Counted from the stretch's first letter, positions 26,701 to 35,137 are shown. The stretch is 64,000 bases of DNA from JAAYJR01 sp964545315 (GCA_964545315.1 CAZJGI010000002.1:55631-119630), one strand, 5' to 3'. The notes: a model not told the origin generated them from the letters alone. Numbers and translations are program-made.

Positions 26701-27403
26701 TGTTCAGACAGATAAGCAGGTCATGGGCATCTGCGTCTTCAGGGTTTACGAAGTGCACATCATTAGTGGCTATTAATTTAATTTCATGCTTGCGGGCAAG
26801 TTGAACTATTTTATCGTTTACCTGTAATTGAATTTCATAAACCTCCTCACGTTGCTGCTGTTCTTCAGCAGGATGTCTCATTAGTTCCAGATAATAATCT
26901 GGGCCAAAAATTTTTTTATACCATAGAATTGCTTTTTCAGCTTCGTCAATATTATTGTCCCTGAGTAATCCCGGAATCTCACCACCAAGACAGGCTGAAG
27001 TGACAATCAACCCTTCGGAGTATTTTGATAACAGATTTTTATCTATACGCGGCTTATAGTAAAAACCTTCATTATTTGCAATTGATATAAGCTTGATCAG
27101 GTTTTTGTATCCTGTTTCATTTTTTGCAAGTAAGATAAGATGGTCACCATACCGGTCTTCCTTAGCTGATTTATCAGTAATGCTCCTGCCTGCAACATAG
27201 GTCTCACATCCCAGGACAGGCTTTATTTTCATTTTTGTGCATGTTTGATGAAATTCCTTGATCCCAAGCATCATTCCGTGGTCGGTCAGCGCAAGGGCAG
27301 TCATGCCATCTTCCTTTGCTTTATGCACCAAATCGTAAACACTTGCCGCTCCATCCAGGATTGAATATTGCGAGTGTACATGCAAATGAGTAAAAGGAAT
27401 CAT
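23756..27403 (-). CDS. dnaE: DNA polymerase III alpha subunit DnaE
   Basis: The replicative polymerase catalytic subunit. The protein of 1215 residues starts with the PHP domain (HLHVHSQYS) and continues with the polymerase C-family core, including PGRGSAAGAAVSY, the catalytic aspartates in PDVDIDFDD, and the thumb and fingers up to about residue 870. A helix-hairpin-helix motif (IKGVGSSAAKNII) and a C-terminal OB domain (FSVGGMVTSAREGFSKNG) follow. The ATG at 27403 matches family starts; the open frame extends to a TTG at 27427. It encodes the whole polymerase without a proofreading exonuclease domain, so it is DnaE, not PolC. Confidence 0.97.
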   Translation of the reverse strand: MIPFTHLHVHSQYSILDGAASVYDLVHKAKEDGMTALALTDHGMMLGIKEFHQTCTKMKIKPVLGCETYVAGRSITDKSAKEDRYGDHLILLAKNETGYKNLIKLISIANNEGFYYKPRIDKNLLSKYSEGLIVTSACLGGEIPGLLRDNNIDEAEKAILWYKKIFGPDYYLELMRHPAEEQQQREEVYEIQLQVNDKIVQLARKHEIKLIATNDVHFVNPEDADAHDLLICLNTGKDIDDPSRMRYTKQEWFKTQEEMNQLFADIPEALENTSEIVNKIEYFELDAPPIMPVFPIPEEFGTEEDFKKKYPEEKLHEEFGEEGFIRLGGYDKAVRVKRESDYLRHLTYKGAIQRYGDPIPEEIVKRLDFELDTINQMGYPGYFLIVQDFINAAREMGVVVGPGRGSAAGAAVSYCTGITNIDPIKYNLLFERFLNPDRITLPDVDIDFDDDGRQLVLDYVTQKYGQDKVAHICTFGTMGTKMAIRDVARVLKLPLPEADRLAKLVPEAPKMTFPKAFKNSIELNKEKESDNPLIVKTIKFAETLEGSVRQTGVHACGILISRDPLTEHIPLMPTKDSENLYTTQYDGRFVESIGLLKMDFLGLKTLSIIKETLENIKISKGIELDIDNIPWNDKNTFDLFSHGETTAIFQFESEGMKKHLRELKPNRFEDLVAMNALYRPGPMEYIPAYIARKYGRQKVEYDLPMMEKYLSETYGITVFQEQVMLLSRLLANFTRGDSDSLRKAMGKKITSLMDELKIKFVEGCKANFNFIDECNLVGKKPEDVIEKIWKDWEAFASYAFNKSHSVCYAYIAYQTGYLKANFPGEFMAANLSRNLSNISEITKLMTECHRMDLNVLGPDVNESFSKFTANKNGDIRFGMAAIKGVGSSAAKNIIKTRKKHGPFKSIFDFVEKVNLQAVNKKNLEALAMAGAFDNLNGIKRSSFFAGENKNDDTSFIEKLIRYGNKIQTESQSMQQTLFGGLTDSKVVKKPTIPQVEEWPKIILLDKEKEYIGIYLTAHPLDDYRLEIENFCSKEVSLKDLKNDIEKFKDREFSVGGMVTSAREGFSKNGKPFSTLTLADYTDSYEFFFFGQDYVNFQKYCKPGLFILVKGAVRQRFRSEFHEFKATQIELLSEVRKKYVKSVTLNMPLNIISDAKIVEIEKLVKNNKGNTLLKFNIYDPESNLNIKLFSRNSKIELTDTMIKYFDDNPDIGYTIN

Positions 27404-27617
27404 TGTTTTACTATTTATTTTGTTCAACTTTTTAATCAGATATAAAGTTAAACATTTTAAAAACCTTAATGTTTGTTGTTGATAAATTTGGATAAATTAC
27501 CTAAAAAATTTACAGGCTGGCTATCCGGCTTTTTTGGCTTAAGGTTAAGCGCTGAAGATTAAATTTATGAATTATTTTATGAAATTTTGTGTCCTGAAAT
27601 GCCTGATAAGTATTTGG

Positions 27618-28016
27618 TTAAAGAACTATCTCACCGGCAATTTTGTCTCTTATCACCTCAAATTCCGAACTTTCCAGTTTCATTGTGTTTGAGAAGTTCA
27701 AAACATCAGATTCATTTTGCATTGGGATGAGATGCAGATGGGCATGAGGGACCTCAAGGCCGAGAACAAGCACACCCACTTTTTTACAATTAACAGCCTT
27801 TTTAATTCCTATGGCTACTTTTTTGGCAAACAGATTTAATCCTGAATACAGGTCGTCATCCAAATCAAAAAGATAATCGACCTCTTTTTTTGGTATTACA
27901 AGTGTATGTCCTTTGGTAATTGGTGATATATCCAGAAAGGCAAGAAATTTATCATCTTCTGCTACTTTGTAGGCAGGTATTTCATTGTTTGCAATTCTCG
28001 AAAAAATGGTAGCCAT
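27618..28016 (-). CDS. HIT-family nucleotide hydrolase
   Basis: A 132-residue histidine-triad protein with the active-site motif HAHLHLIP near residues 94-101 and the N-terminal motif FSRIANNEIPAYKVAEDD typical of the HinT branch. These enzymes hydrolyse AMP linked to amines or lysine; the physiological substrate is uncertain. It starts 3 nt after the greA stop, so the two are one operon. Confidence 0.94.
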   Translation of the reverse strand: MATIFSRIANNEIPAYKVAEDDKFLAFLDISPITKGHTLVIPKKEVDYLFDLDDDLYSGLNLFAKKVAIGIKKAVNCKKVGVLVLGLEVPHAHLHLIPMQNESDVLNFSNTMKLESSEFEVIRDKIAGEIVL

Positions 28017-28019
28017 AAT

Positions 28020-28493
28020 TTATAATGAAATTTTAATTATCTCGAATGTAAGCATTCCTGATGGCACTTTTATCTCAACCACATCTCCCACTTTCTTTCC
28101 CAACAGGCCTTTTGCAATAGGTGTTGTAACTGATATCTTACCCTCTTTTAAATTTGCTTCACTTTCGGGTACGATCAGATACTCCATTTCAGAATTATTA
28201 TTTTTGTTTTTAATTTTAACCCTGTTAAGAATCTGAACTTTTGATGTATTGATTTTTGATTTGTCGAGAACACGGGAGAGAGCAATTTTTGTCTGCAATG
28301 CAGCAATTTTTGCTTCAAGCATACCCTGGGCATCCTTAGCGGCATCGTATTCAGCATTTTCTGAAATATCCCCCTTTTCAATAGCCTCTCCAATAAGCTT
28401 TGAAATAGCCGGACGTTCAACATTGATCATCCGGTCCAATTCTTTTTTTAAATTTTTTAAACCTTGTTCAGTTACATATGTAATCTGTGACAT
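28020..28493 (-). CDS. greA: Transcription elongation factor GreA
   Basis: GreA binds the secondary channel of RNA polymerase and induces cleavage of backtracked RNA. The 157-residue protein has the N-terminal coiled coil with the acidic tip (GDISENAEYDAAKDAQGM, residues about 42-59) and the C-terminal FKBP-like domain with GLLGKKVGDVVEIKVPSG. Length matches the family. Unusually for this phylum the gene has a strong Shine-Dalgarno (28501-28507) and a terminator-like hairpin in its leader. It is followed by the HIT gene after 3 nt. Confidence 0.96.
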   Translation of the reverse strand: MSQITYVTEQGLKNLKKELDRMINVERPAISKLIGEAIEKGDISENAEYDAAKDAQGMLEAKIAALQTKIALSRVLDKSKINTSKVQILNRVKIKNKNNNSEMEYLIVPESEANLKEGKISVTTPIAKGLLGKKVGDVVEIKVPSGMLTFEIIKISL

Positions 28494-28500
28494 CTTTTAT

Positions 28501-28507
28501 ACCTCCT
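28501..28507 (-). promoter_or_regulatory. Strong Shine-Dalgarno of greA
   Basis: AGGAGGT on the minus strand, 7 nt before the greA ATG. Other genes in this window have A-rich leaders without such a site, as usual for Bacteroidota, whose anti-Shine-Dalgarno is sequestered in the ribosome. Confidence 0.75.
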
Positions 28508-28522
28508 CATTTACTTCGAGCC

Positions 28523-28562
28523 TAAAAAAAACAGAAAGAATTCCGGGTTGTCCGGAACTCTT
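28523..28562 (-). terminator. Terminator-like hairpin between the 128-residue protein gene and greA
   Basis: On the minus strand a stem of about 11 bp with one mismatch (28562-28552 with 28546-28536, five-base loop) is followed after a few bases by eight T (28531-28524). It could end the transcript of the upstream gene (stop at 28643) or act as an attenuator in the greA leader. Confidence 0.6.
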
Positions 28563-28569
28563 CCTGTTG

Positions 28570-28577
28570 CAAAAATA
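28570..28577 (-). promoter_or_regulatory. Candidate -7 promoter element of greA
   Basis: TATTTTTG on the minus strand, 76 nt before the greA ATG and directly upstream of the hairpin at 28523-28562. If used, the transcript would begin at the hairpin. Confidence 0.4.
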
Positions 28578-28642
28578 TATAATTTTCCTGAGAATAAAAA
28601 GAGTGATAATAAAAATATTCTAAATGAATAATTTATCTGTAG

Positions 28643-29029
28643 TTAAGTATATTTCCTGTTGAGAATTTCACTGAATATTACTGCTTTCTTCAAGGGAAAT
28701 TTTCTTTTTTTAACCTGACTTGTATCTTTTTTTGCTATTACATTTGCCATTTCAGTTTCTGATCTAAAATTTGAATAATCATCTCTGAACTTATAGGAAG
28801 ACAGGTTTTCAGGCATCCTATCGGTTAGGTGATCTTCAAAACGATCCCTGACAGTCTGTTTTTTATGATCGGTAATTTCAGGTTCCCCCGGCAGAAACCA
28901 AATATCCTCATTATCCCGGGGCTCAGTATCTTTTACCTTTGCATTTTGAACAGGCTTTTTTTTGATCTGTCCGATAGCTCCGGCAATCATAATAATAATT
29001 GTTAAAATTATTACAATTAAATCATCCAT
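28643..29029 (-). CDS. Small membrane-anchored protein of unknown function
   Basis: A 128-residue protein I do not recognise. Residues 3-21 form one membrane helix (LIVIILTIIIMIAGAIGQI), followed by a basic, then mixed-charge, probably disordered region (KKKPVQ, EDIWFLPGEPE) and a basic end (VKKRKFPLKKAVIFSEIL). This layout suggests a cytoplasmic tail anchored at the inner membrane. Codon use looks like its neighbours. It is divergent to the Rieske-like lipoprotein gene with 62 nt between. Confidence 0.7.
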   Translation of the reverse strand: MDDLIVIILTIIIMIAGAIGQIKKKPVQNAKVKDTEPRDNEDIWFLPGEPEITDHKKQTVRDRFEDHLTDRMPENLSSYKFRDDYSNFRSETEMANVIAKKDTSQVKKRKFPLKKAVIFSEILNRKYT

Positions 29030-29091
29030 AATTTTTTGTATATATTAGTAATAAATTGGTTACTTTATAAGTTTTAGTAAAAATAAGAAAA

Positions 29092-29520
29092 ATGAACCAG
29101 TCGGGTTTGAATTTATTAAAGAGTTTCATTTTTTTCCTGTTATTTTTTTCATTATCGTGTGATGAAATAAATAAATCGCCGGTTCCTTATGTATCGGTAA
29201 ATTTAATTATAAACCTGAATATAGTAAATGAACTTAATGTTCCGGGCAATTCAGTATATTTTGCCAATGCCGGTTACAGGGGTGTCATTGTTTGCTGTGA
29301 GTATCCCGGTTCCTACTATGCTTTCGATGCTGCATGTACAAATGATATAAATTCTGATTGCCGTGTCAGGAATGAAGGTATGATAGGCGAATGCCCATGT
29401 TGCGGATCCCGTTTTATTTTGCTTAATAACGGGTATCCCGGAGACGGGCCTGCAACAATTCCGTTAAAACAATACAATGTATCTGTTATAAATAGCTTTG
29501 AGTTAAGGGTATATAACTAA
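29092..29520 (+). CDS. Rieske-like lipoprotein with altered metal ligands
   Basis: A 142-residue exported protein with a lipobox ending at Cys23 (FSLSC). The domain aligns with the Rieske fold: the first ligand loop CTN at residues 82-84 and the second CPCCGSRF at 101-108, ending GPATIPLKQYNV. In true Rieske proteins these loops read CTH and CPCHGSxF; here the two histidines are Asn84 and Cys104. A 2Fe-2S Rieske centre with normal ligands is therefore unlikely. Zinc binding, a different cluster, or a purely structural role are possible. No redox partner genes are adjacent. Confidence 0.7.
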   Translation: MNQSGLNLLKSFIFFLLFFSLSCDEINKSPVPYVSVNLIINLNIVNELNVPGNSVYFANAGYRGVIVCCEYPGSYYAFDAACTNDINSDCRVRNEGMIGECPCCGSRFILLNNGYPGDGPATIPLKQYNVSVINSFELRVYN

Positions 29521-29620
29521 AAGCTATTTATAACGATTACATTATTAATTCAGTGATAAAGGGTTCAGATTATCGGCTTAACTGTCTGTCCAATAATGAT
29601 TTTCATTCTATGACCGGCAA

Positions 29621-31039
29621 TCAATATCTGTAGTGTTCCGGTTTAAACGGACCTTCCTTTGGTACTCCTATATATTTTGCCTGTTCGTCATTTAGTTTTG
29701 TAAGTTTTACGCCTAAATGATCGAGATGGAGCCTGGCAACCTCCTCATCAAGTTGTTTCGGTAATCGATAAACATCTATCGGATAATTATTTTTCCAAAG
29801 ATCCATTTGAGCGAGTGATTGATTTGTAAATGAGTTGCTCATCACAAATGAGGGATGTCCGGTTGCACATCCAAGGTTCACCAAACGTCCTTCGGCCAGA
29901 AGGAAGATACTATGTCCGTCATTATAGGTAAATTTATCAACCTGAGGCTTGATATTGATTTTTTTTATACCGGGCCATTTTTCGAGTCGTGATACCTGAA
30001 TCTCATTATCGAAATGGCCAATATTACATACAATAGACTGGTCTTTCATAGCAGCCATATGTTCTGCAGTTAACACATCCCTGTTACCGGTTGCTGTGAC
30101 AAAAATATTACCCTCTTCTATGGCTTCCTCCATTGTTTTTACCTCAAATCCTTCCATTGCTGCCTGTAAGGCGCATATAGGGTCGATTTCTGTGATTATC
30201 ACTCTTGCCCCGTAACCTTTCATTGATTTTGCACAACCTTTTCCGACATCACCATAGCCTGCAATTACAACTACCTTTCCTGCAATCATTACATCGGTTG
30301 CTCTTTTGATGCCGTCGGCTAATGATTCACGACAGCCATACAGATTGTCAAATTTTGATTTTGTAACAGAATCATTTACATTAATTGCAGGGAAAAGAAG
30401 TTTGCCATCTTGTTTCATCTGGTAGAGCCGGTGAACTCCTGTTGTTGTCTCTTCGGAGACCCCTTTTAATTTGTTTGCTATGCGATGCCATCTTCCCGGA
30501 TCTGTTTCATGAATTCGTTTCAGGATTTTAAACAGTTCTTCCTCATCCTTGCCACCGGGAGTATTATTTAATATATCAGGATCATTTTCAGCCTGGAAAC
30601 CCACATGGACCATTAATGTTGCATCACCACCATCATCCACGATCAGATGCGGTCCTTCTCCATTACCAAAGTCAAGAGCCTGGTCGGTACACCACCAGTA
30701 TTCTCCCAGCGTTTCACCTTTCCATGCAAATACAGGTACACCAGCTTTTGCTATTGCTGCTGCCGCATGATCCTGGGTAGAAAAAATATTACAACTTGCC
30801 CACTGTACCCGGGCACCAAGTTCCTTAAGGGTTTCTATTAAAACAGCAGTTTGTACTGTCATATGAAGGCTTCCCGTTATTCTTGCACCCTTAAGTGGCT
30901 TTAACGGGCCAAATTTTGTTCGGATTGCCATTAATCCCGGCATCTCCTTTTCGGCAATTTCAATCTCTTTCCTGCCAAAATCAGCTAAATTGATATCAGC
31001 TATTTTGTATTTGATTTTTTCACTTATTTCTATTGTCAT
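29621..31039 (-). CDS. ahcY: S-adenosylhomocysteinase
   Basis: Hydrolyses S-adenosylhomocysteine to adenosine and homocysteine, relieving product inhibition of methyltransferases. The 472-residue protein from ATG 31039 has GSLHMTVQTAVLIETL near the N-terminus, the NAD-binding GYGDVGKGCAKSMKGYGARV and the C-terminal GCATGHPSFVMSNSFTNQ. The length includes the about 40-residue insert common in bacterial enzymes. The frame is open to 31072, but a promoter-like element precedes ATG 31039. No SAH riboswitch was recognised upstream. Confidence 0.97.
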   Translation of the reverse strand: MTIEISEKIKYKIADINLADFGRKEIEIAEKEMPGLMAIRTKFGPLKPLKGARITGSLHMTVQTAVLIETLKELGARVQWASCNIFSTQDHAAAAIAKAGVPVFAWKGETLGEYWWCTDQALDFGNGEGPHLIVDDGGDATLMVHVGFQAENDPDILNNTPGGKDEEELFKILKRIHETDPGRWHRIANKLKGVSEETTTGVHRLYQMKQDGKLLFPAINVNDSVTKSKFDNLYGCRESLADGIKRATDVMIAGKVVVIAGYGDVGKGCAKSMKGYGARVIITEIDPICALQAAMEGFEVKTMEEAIEEGNIFVTATGNRDVLTAEHMAAMKDQSIVCNIGHFDNEIQVSRLEKWPGIKKINIKPQVDKFTYNDGHSIFLLAEGRLVNLGCATGHPSFVMSNSFTNQSLAQMDLWKNNYPIDVYRLPKQLDEEVARLHLDHLGVKLTKLNDEQAKYIGVPKEGPFKPEHYRY

Positions 31040-31069
31040 TTGATATTTTTTACATAAAATAATGCCGCA

Positions 31070-31077
31070 CAAAGTTA
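31070..31077 (-). promoter_or_regulatory. Candidate -7 promoter element of ahcY
   Basis: TAACTTTG on the minus strand, 30 nt before the ahcY ATG at 31039. A -33 TTG was not found. Confidence 0.45.
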
Positions 31078-31119
31078 ATAAAACAGGGATAATAAGATAC
31101 TGGTAACATGTAGGTATCT

Positions 31120-33309
31120 TTAATTACCCAAATCAGACAGGAATTTAATGCGCATAAGCCTGATTTCCTCTTCTGTGTATTCATCTTCACCTAAAGTCTT
31201 AAGTGCTTCTTCCAGTGAATCATCATGAGCTTCCCTGAAATAATCAAAAACTTCCTCCTGGTGTTCTTCATCCAGGATATCGTTAATGTAGTAATCAATG
31301 TTAAGCCGTGTTCCGGAATTAACAATTGCTTCCACTTCAGAGATGATATTTTTTACTTCAACTCCTTTGGCCTGGGCAATGTCTTCAAAAGTAAGTTTAC
31401 GGTCAATACTCTGAATGATAAAAACTTTTAGCTTCGATTTATTTGCAACTGTACGAACTATAAGGTCTTCAGGGCGTTCTATATCATTCTCTTCAACGTA
31501 TTTTTTAATAAGCTCAACAAACTCTTTACCATATCTCTGAGCTTTTCCCTGCCCGACCCCCTGTATCTTTTGCATCTCCTCCATAGAGATCGGGTATTGA
31601 ATTGACATATCTGCAAGAGAAGGATCCTGGAAGATTACAAATGGGGGAAGGTTTTTCTTTTTTGCTATTGTTTTTCTAAGATCTTTTAGCATTGCAAACA
31701 AAACAGGATCCCCGCCTGTAGCTCCTGACGGGGCGCCGGCGGCACCTTCGAAATCATCTTCTGAGTCTTCATACTGATGATTTTTTACAAGCATAAAACT
31801 TGCAGGATTAGCCAGAAAGTCATGACCTTTAGAAGTCATTTTCAATAGTCCGTAGTTTTCTATGTCCTTAGTGATGAGTCCTGCTATCATTGATTGTCTG
31901 AACACTGCATTCCAGAACCTGTCATCATGTTCATTTCCTGCACCAAATGATTTTAGTGCATAATGTTTAAATGATTTTACGGCAGCTGTTTTGTTACCTA
32001 TAAGTATATTGGCAATATGCTCAGCTTTATATTGTTCGTTGACTTCAATAATAGCTTTCAGAGCTGTGACTACCTCATTCCCTGCTTCCATCTGTTCTTT
32101 AGGGTTAAGGCAGTTATCACAATTGCCACAATTTTCCTGCTGATAAATTTCACCAAAATAGTAAAGAAGCATTACTCTCCGGCACAAGGCTGATTCTGCA
32201 TATGAAACGGTATCCAGAAGTAATTGTTTACCTATTTCCTGTTCAGCAACCGGCTTGCCATGCATAAATTTTTCAAGTTTTTGGATATCCTTGTAACTGT
32301 AAAATGTAATACATTTTCCTTCTCCGCCGTCACGTCCTGCGCGTCCTGTTTCCTGGTAATACCCTTCCAGGCTTTTGGGAATATCATAGTGAATTACAAA
32401 TCTTACATCCGGTTTGTCGATACCCATTCCGAAAGCGATAGTAGCCACAATAACATCAATTTCTTCCATAAGGAACTTATCCTGATTACCTGAACGGGTT
32501 GCTGCATCCATTCCGGCATGGTATGGAAGAGCTTTGATCCCGTTTACCTTAAGTGTTTCTGCGATCTCTTCAACTTTTTTACGGCTAAGACAATATATTA
32601 TACCTGATTTGCCTTCATTTTGTTTGATAAATTTAATTATTTGAGCTTCAGGTTTTATTTTTGGCTTTACTTCGTAATAAAGATTCGGACGGTTGAATGA
32701 GGCTTTAAATACCCGGGCATCCAGTATTCCCAGATTTTTTTGTATGTCATGCTGAACCTTTGCTGTGGCAGTAGCTGTAAGAGCAATGACAGGAGCTGTT
32801 CCTATCTCTTCAACAATGGGCCTGATCCGTCTGTATTCCGGCCTGAAATCATGGCCCCATTCTGAAATACAGTGAGCTTCATCAATGGCGTAAAATGATA
32901 TATTGATGTTTTTAAGGAATTCAATATTTTCTTCTTTTGTAAGTGATTCGGGAGCTACATAAAGCAGCTTTGTTCTTCCTGCCAGTACATCATTTTTAAC
33001 CTCCTGGATGGCAGCCTTGGATAGAGACGAGTTTAAAAAATGGGCTACATAATCTTCTGTCTGCATCCCCCTCATAGAGTCTACCTGGTTCTTCATCAGC
33101 GCGATAAGAGGGGATATTACTATCGCGGTACCTTCTAGTAACAAAGCCGGAAGCTGATAAATCAAAGATTTACCGCCTCCCGTTGGCATTAACACAAATG
33201 TGTTTTTGCCTTCCATCACACTTTTTACAGCCTCCTCCTGTTGACCCTTGAACCGGTCAAAACCGAAATATTGCTGTAAATGTTCTGTTAATGATTTATC
33301 TGTATTCAT
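31120..33309 (-). CDS. recQ: ATP-dependent DNA helicase RecQ
   Basis: A 3'-5' superfamily 2 helicase used in recombination and fork repair. From ATG 33309 the protein has 729 residues: Walker A MPTGGGKS at residues 41-48, DEAH at 143-146, the RecQ motif QETGRAGRDG near 330, the zinc-binding cysteines (CRRVMLLYY ... NCGNCDNC near 375-400), a winged-helix domain, an HRDC domain near 530-600 (FQDPSLADMS), and a further helical tail of about 100 residues. The order is that of full-length bacterial RecQ. Confidence 0.96.
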   Translation of the reverse strand: MNTDKSLTEHLQQYFGFDRFKGQQEEAVKSVMEGKNTFVLMPTGGGKSLIYQLPALLLEGTAIVISPLIALMKNQVDSMRGMQTEDYVAHFLNSSLSKAAIQEVKNDVLAGRTKLLYVAPESLTKEENIEFLKNINISFYAIDEAHCISEWGHDFRPEYRRIRPIVEEIGTAPVIALTATATAKVQHDIQKNLGILDARVFKASFNRPNLYYEVKPKIKPEAQIIKFIKQNEGKSGIIYCLSRKKVEEIAETLKVNGIKALPYHAGMDAATRSGNQDKFLMEEIDVIVATIAFGMGIDKPDVRFVIHYDIPKSLEGYYQETGRAGRDGGEGKCITFYSYKDIQKLEKFMHGKPVAEQEIGKQLLLDTVSYAESALCRRVMLLYYFGEIYQQENCGNCDNCLNPKEQMEAGNEVVTALKAIIEVNEQYKAEHIANILIGNKTAAVKSFKHYALKSFGAGNEHDDRFWNAVFRQSMIAGLITKDIENYGLLKMTSKGHDFLANPASFMLVKNHQYEDSEDDFEGAAGAPSGATGGDPVLFAMLKDLRKTIAKKKNLPPFVIFQDPSLADMSIQYPISMEEMQKIQGVGQGKAQRYGKEFVELIKKYVEENDIERPEDLIVRTVANKSKLKVFIIQSIDRKLTFEDIAQAKGVEVKNIISEVEAIVNSGTRLNIDYYINDILDEEHQEEVFDYFREAHDDSLEEALKTLGEDEYTEEEIRLMRIKFLSDLGN

Positions 33310-33466
33310 ATAATTATTACTTCCTGACTTCTTTAAAATTATAACGTGCATCCTAAATTATTAAAAGTAAGAAAAATGACAATACTATTTGTTATTTTTT
33401 ATGAATAAATAGCATTCTTTTAAACAATTGGATAGATTGATAGCCTCAAATAAGAAACTAAGTATT

Positions 33467-33474
33467 TATATTTG
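33467..33474 (+). promoter_or_regulatory. Candidate -7 promoter element of tatC
   Basis: TATATTTG, a full TAnnTTTG match 22 nt before the chosen tatC ATG at 33497, which argues against the open-frame start at 33428. Confidence 0.5.
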
Positions 33475-33496
33475 TGGAGTTTTAAAAATTCCGGCT

Positions 33497-34378
33497 ATGA
33501 GTGAAGATACAAATAAGGAGGGACAACAAGTCAGTGATAATAAATCGAAAAAAGGAAGAAAGAGAAAAGATAATCATGCAGAGATGTCTTTTCTTGAACA
33601 TCTGGAAGAATTACGATGGCATATTATACGTTCTGCATTTGCTATTGTGATCTTTGCTGTTATTGCTTTTATATTTAAGGATGTTATTTTTGACAAAATC
33701 ATTCTGAATCCCAGGAATCCTGACTTCTGGACTAACAGGATGTTTGCCAGATTAGGTGAGGCTGTAGGAAGCGAAGCACTGAAAATTAATCAGAAGCCAT
33801 TGGAATTGATAAGTATAAGAATTGCAGGTCAATTTATGACCCACATCTGGACATCTATCATTGCTGGATTTATTATTTCCTCGCCGGTGGTTTTTTATCA
33901 GTTCTGGAGTTTTGTGAAACCGGCTCTTTACGAAAAAGAGAAAAAGTATGCAACAGGGGCTGTTATTTATACATCAATTTTATTTATGATGGGTGTTATT
34001 TTTGGTTACTTTTTAATAGTTCCTCTTTCTATACATTTTTTAGGCACCTACAACGTTAGCGGAGATGTTACCAATCAAATTAACCTGAATTCTTATATTG
34101 GTTCCGTTACTTCAATTATTCTTGCATCAGGCGTGGTATTTCTTTTACCTATTTTCTCATATTTTTTGAGTAAGGTTGGGATAATAACACCACAGTTTAT
34201 GAGGACTTACCGTAAACATTCTTATGTTGTTATGTTACTTTTAGCAGCTATAATAACACCTCCCGATGTCTTTAGCCAAATAATGGTTGCTATTCCACTG
34301 GTAATATTATATGAGGTAAGTATTTTTATTTCAGGACATGTGGTAAAACAACGTGAGAAAGAGCTTGATGAGTTATAA
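33497..34378 (+). CDS. tatC: Sec-independent protein translocase TatC
   Basis: Core receptor of the twin-arginine pathway in the inner membrane. The 293-residue protein has a basic cytoplasmic N-terminus, the hallmark MSFLEHLEELRWHIIRSAFA, six membrane helices, and the conserved SPVVFYQFWSFVKPALYEKEKKY and LLAAIITPPDVFSQ motifs. The loop between the first two helices is longer than in E. coli. A TatA-type partner is encoded at 42943-43209, not adjacent. lptB follows after 15 nt. Confidence 0.95.
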   Translation: MSEDTNKEGQQVSDNKSKKGRKRKDNHAEMSFLEHLEELRWHIIRSAFAIVIFAVIAFIFKDVIFDKIILNPRNPDFWTNRMFARLGEAVGSEALKINQKPLELISIRIAGQFMTHIWTSIIAGFIISSPVVFYQFWSFVKPALYEKEKKYATGAVIYTSILFMMGVIFGYFLIVPLSIHFLGTYNVSGDVTNQINLNSYIGSVTSIILASGVVFLLPIFSYFLSKVGIITPQFMRTYRKHSYVVMLLLAAIITPPDVFSQIMVAIPLVILYEVSIFISGHVVKQREKELDEL

Positions 34379-34393
34379 ATCTATTTTTAATTA

Positions 34394-35137
34394 ATGATCC
34401 TACGGGCAGAAAATATTGTTAAGAAATACCGTAAAAGAGTTGTCGTTAAAGGTGTAAGCTTTGATGTAAAACAGGGCGAAATTGTTGGGTTGCTGGGTCC
34501 TAACGGCGCGGGCAAAACAACTTCATTCTATATGATTGTCGGATTAATACAACCCTTTTCCGGGAAAATTTTTATTGACCAGGAAGACATAACCAAACTG
34601 CCTGTATATAAGCGCGCAAAAAAAGGTATTGGTTACTTGTCGCAGGAACCGTCTGTATTCAGAAAACTGAGCATCGAAGATAATCTTAAGGCCGTTCTTG
34701 AAATGACTGACTATTCTAAAGAATATCAAAGGGAAAAGGTTGAAACATTAATAAATGAATTTGGCCTGCAGCATATAAGAAAAAGTAAAGGTATCCAGCT
34801 TTCAGGGGGGGAGAGGCGAAGAACAGAAATTGCCCGGGCACTTGCAATAGATCCGAAATTTATTTTGCTTGATGAACCTTTTGCCGGCGTCGATCCAATT
34901 GCCGTTGAGGATATTCAGCAGATCGTGGTTAAGTTAAAGGAAAAAAATATCGGCGTTCTTATAACTGATCACAATGTCCATGAGACTTTGTCTATCACCG
35001 ACCGTTCATATCTGCTTTTCGAAGGAAGTATAATGAAGGCCGGAACAGCTGAAGAACTGGCTAATGACGAAGATGTGAGAAGGGTTTACTTAGGACAGAA
35101 TTTTGAACTCCGCCAGGGAGTTAAGGCAAAAGAATGA
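34394..35137 (+). CDS. lptB: LPS export ABC transporter ATPase LptB
   Basis: A 247-residue cytoplasmic ATPase that powers extraction of lipopolysaccharide by LptFG. Walker A is GPNGAGKTTSFYMIVG, the signature LSGGERRRTEIARAL and Walker B FILLDEPFAGVDP; the TSFYM and ERRR variants are specific to LptB. The LptFG and LptC genes are not in the window. It follows tatC by 15 nt, so the two may share a transcript. Confidence 0.95.
   Translation: MILRAENIVKKYRKRVVVKGVSFDVKQGEIVGLLGPNGAGKTTSFYMIVGLIQPFSGKIFIDQEDITKLPVYKRAKKGIGYLSQEPSVFRKLSIEDNLKAVLEMTDYSKEYQREKVETLINEFGLQHIRKSKGIQLSGGERRRTEIARALAIDPKFILLDEPFAGVDPIAVEDIQQIVVKLKEKNIGVLITDHNVHETLSITDRSYLLFEGSIMKAGTAEELANDEDVRRVYLGQNFELRQGVKAKE

Noticed and set aside
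27514..27535. GC-rich hairpin with T-run on the plus strand between dnaE and the HIT gene
   Set aside because: Both neighbours are on the minus strand, so it cannot terminate them; stem has two G-T pairs and there is no plus-strand gene before it.
31040..31119. SAH riboswitch upstream of ahcY
   Set aside because: The gap is too short and AT-rich, and none of the conserved riboswitch stems could be drawn.
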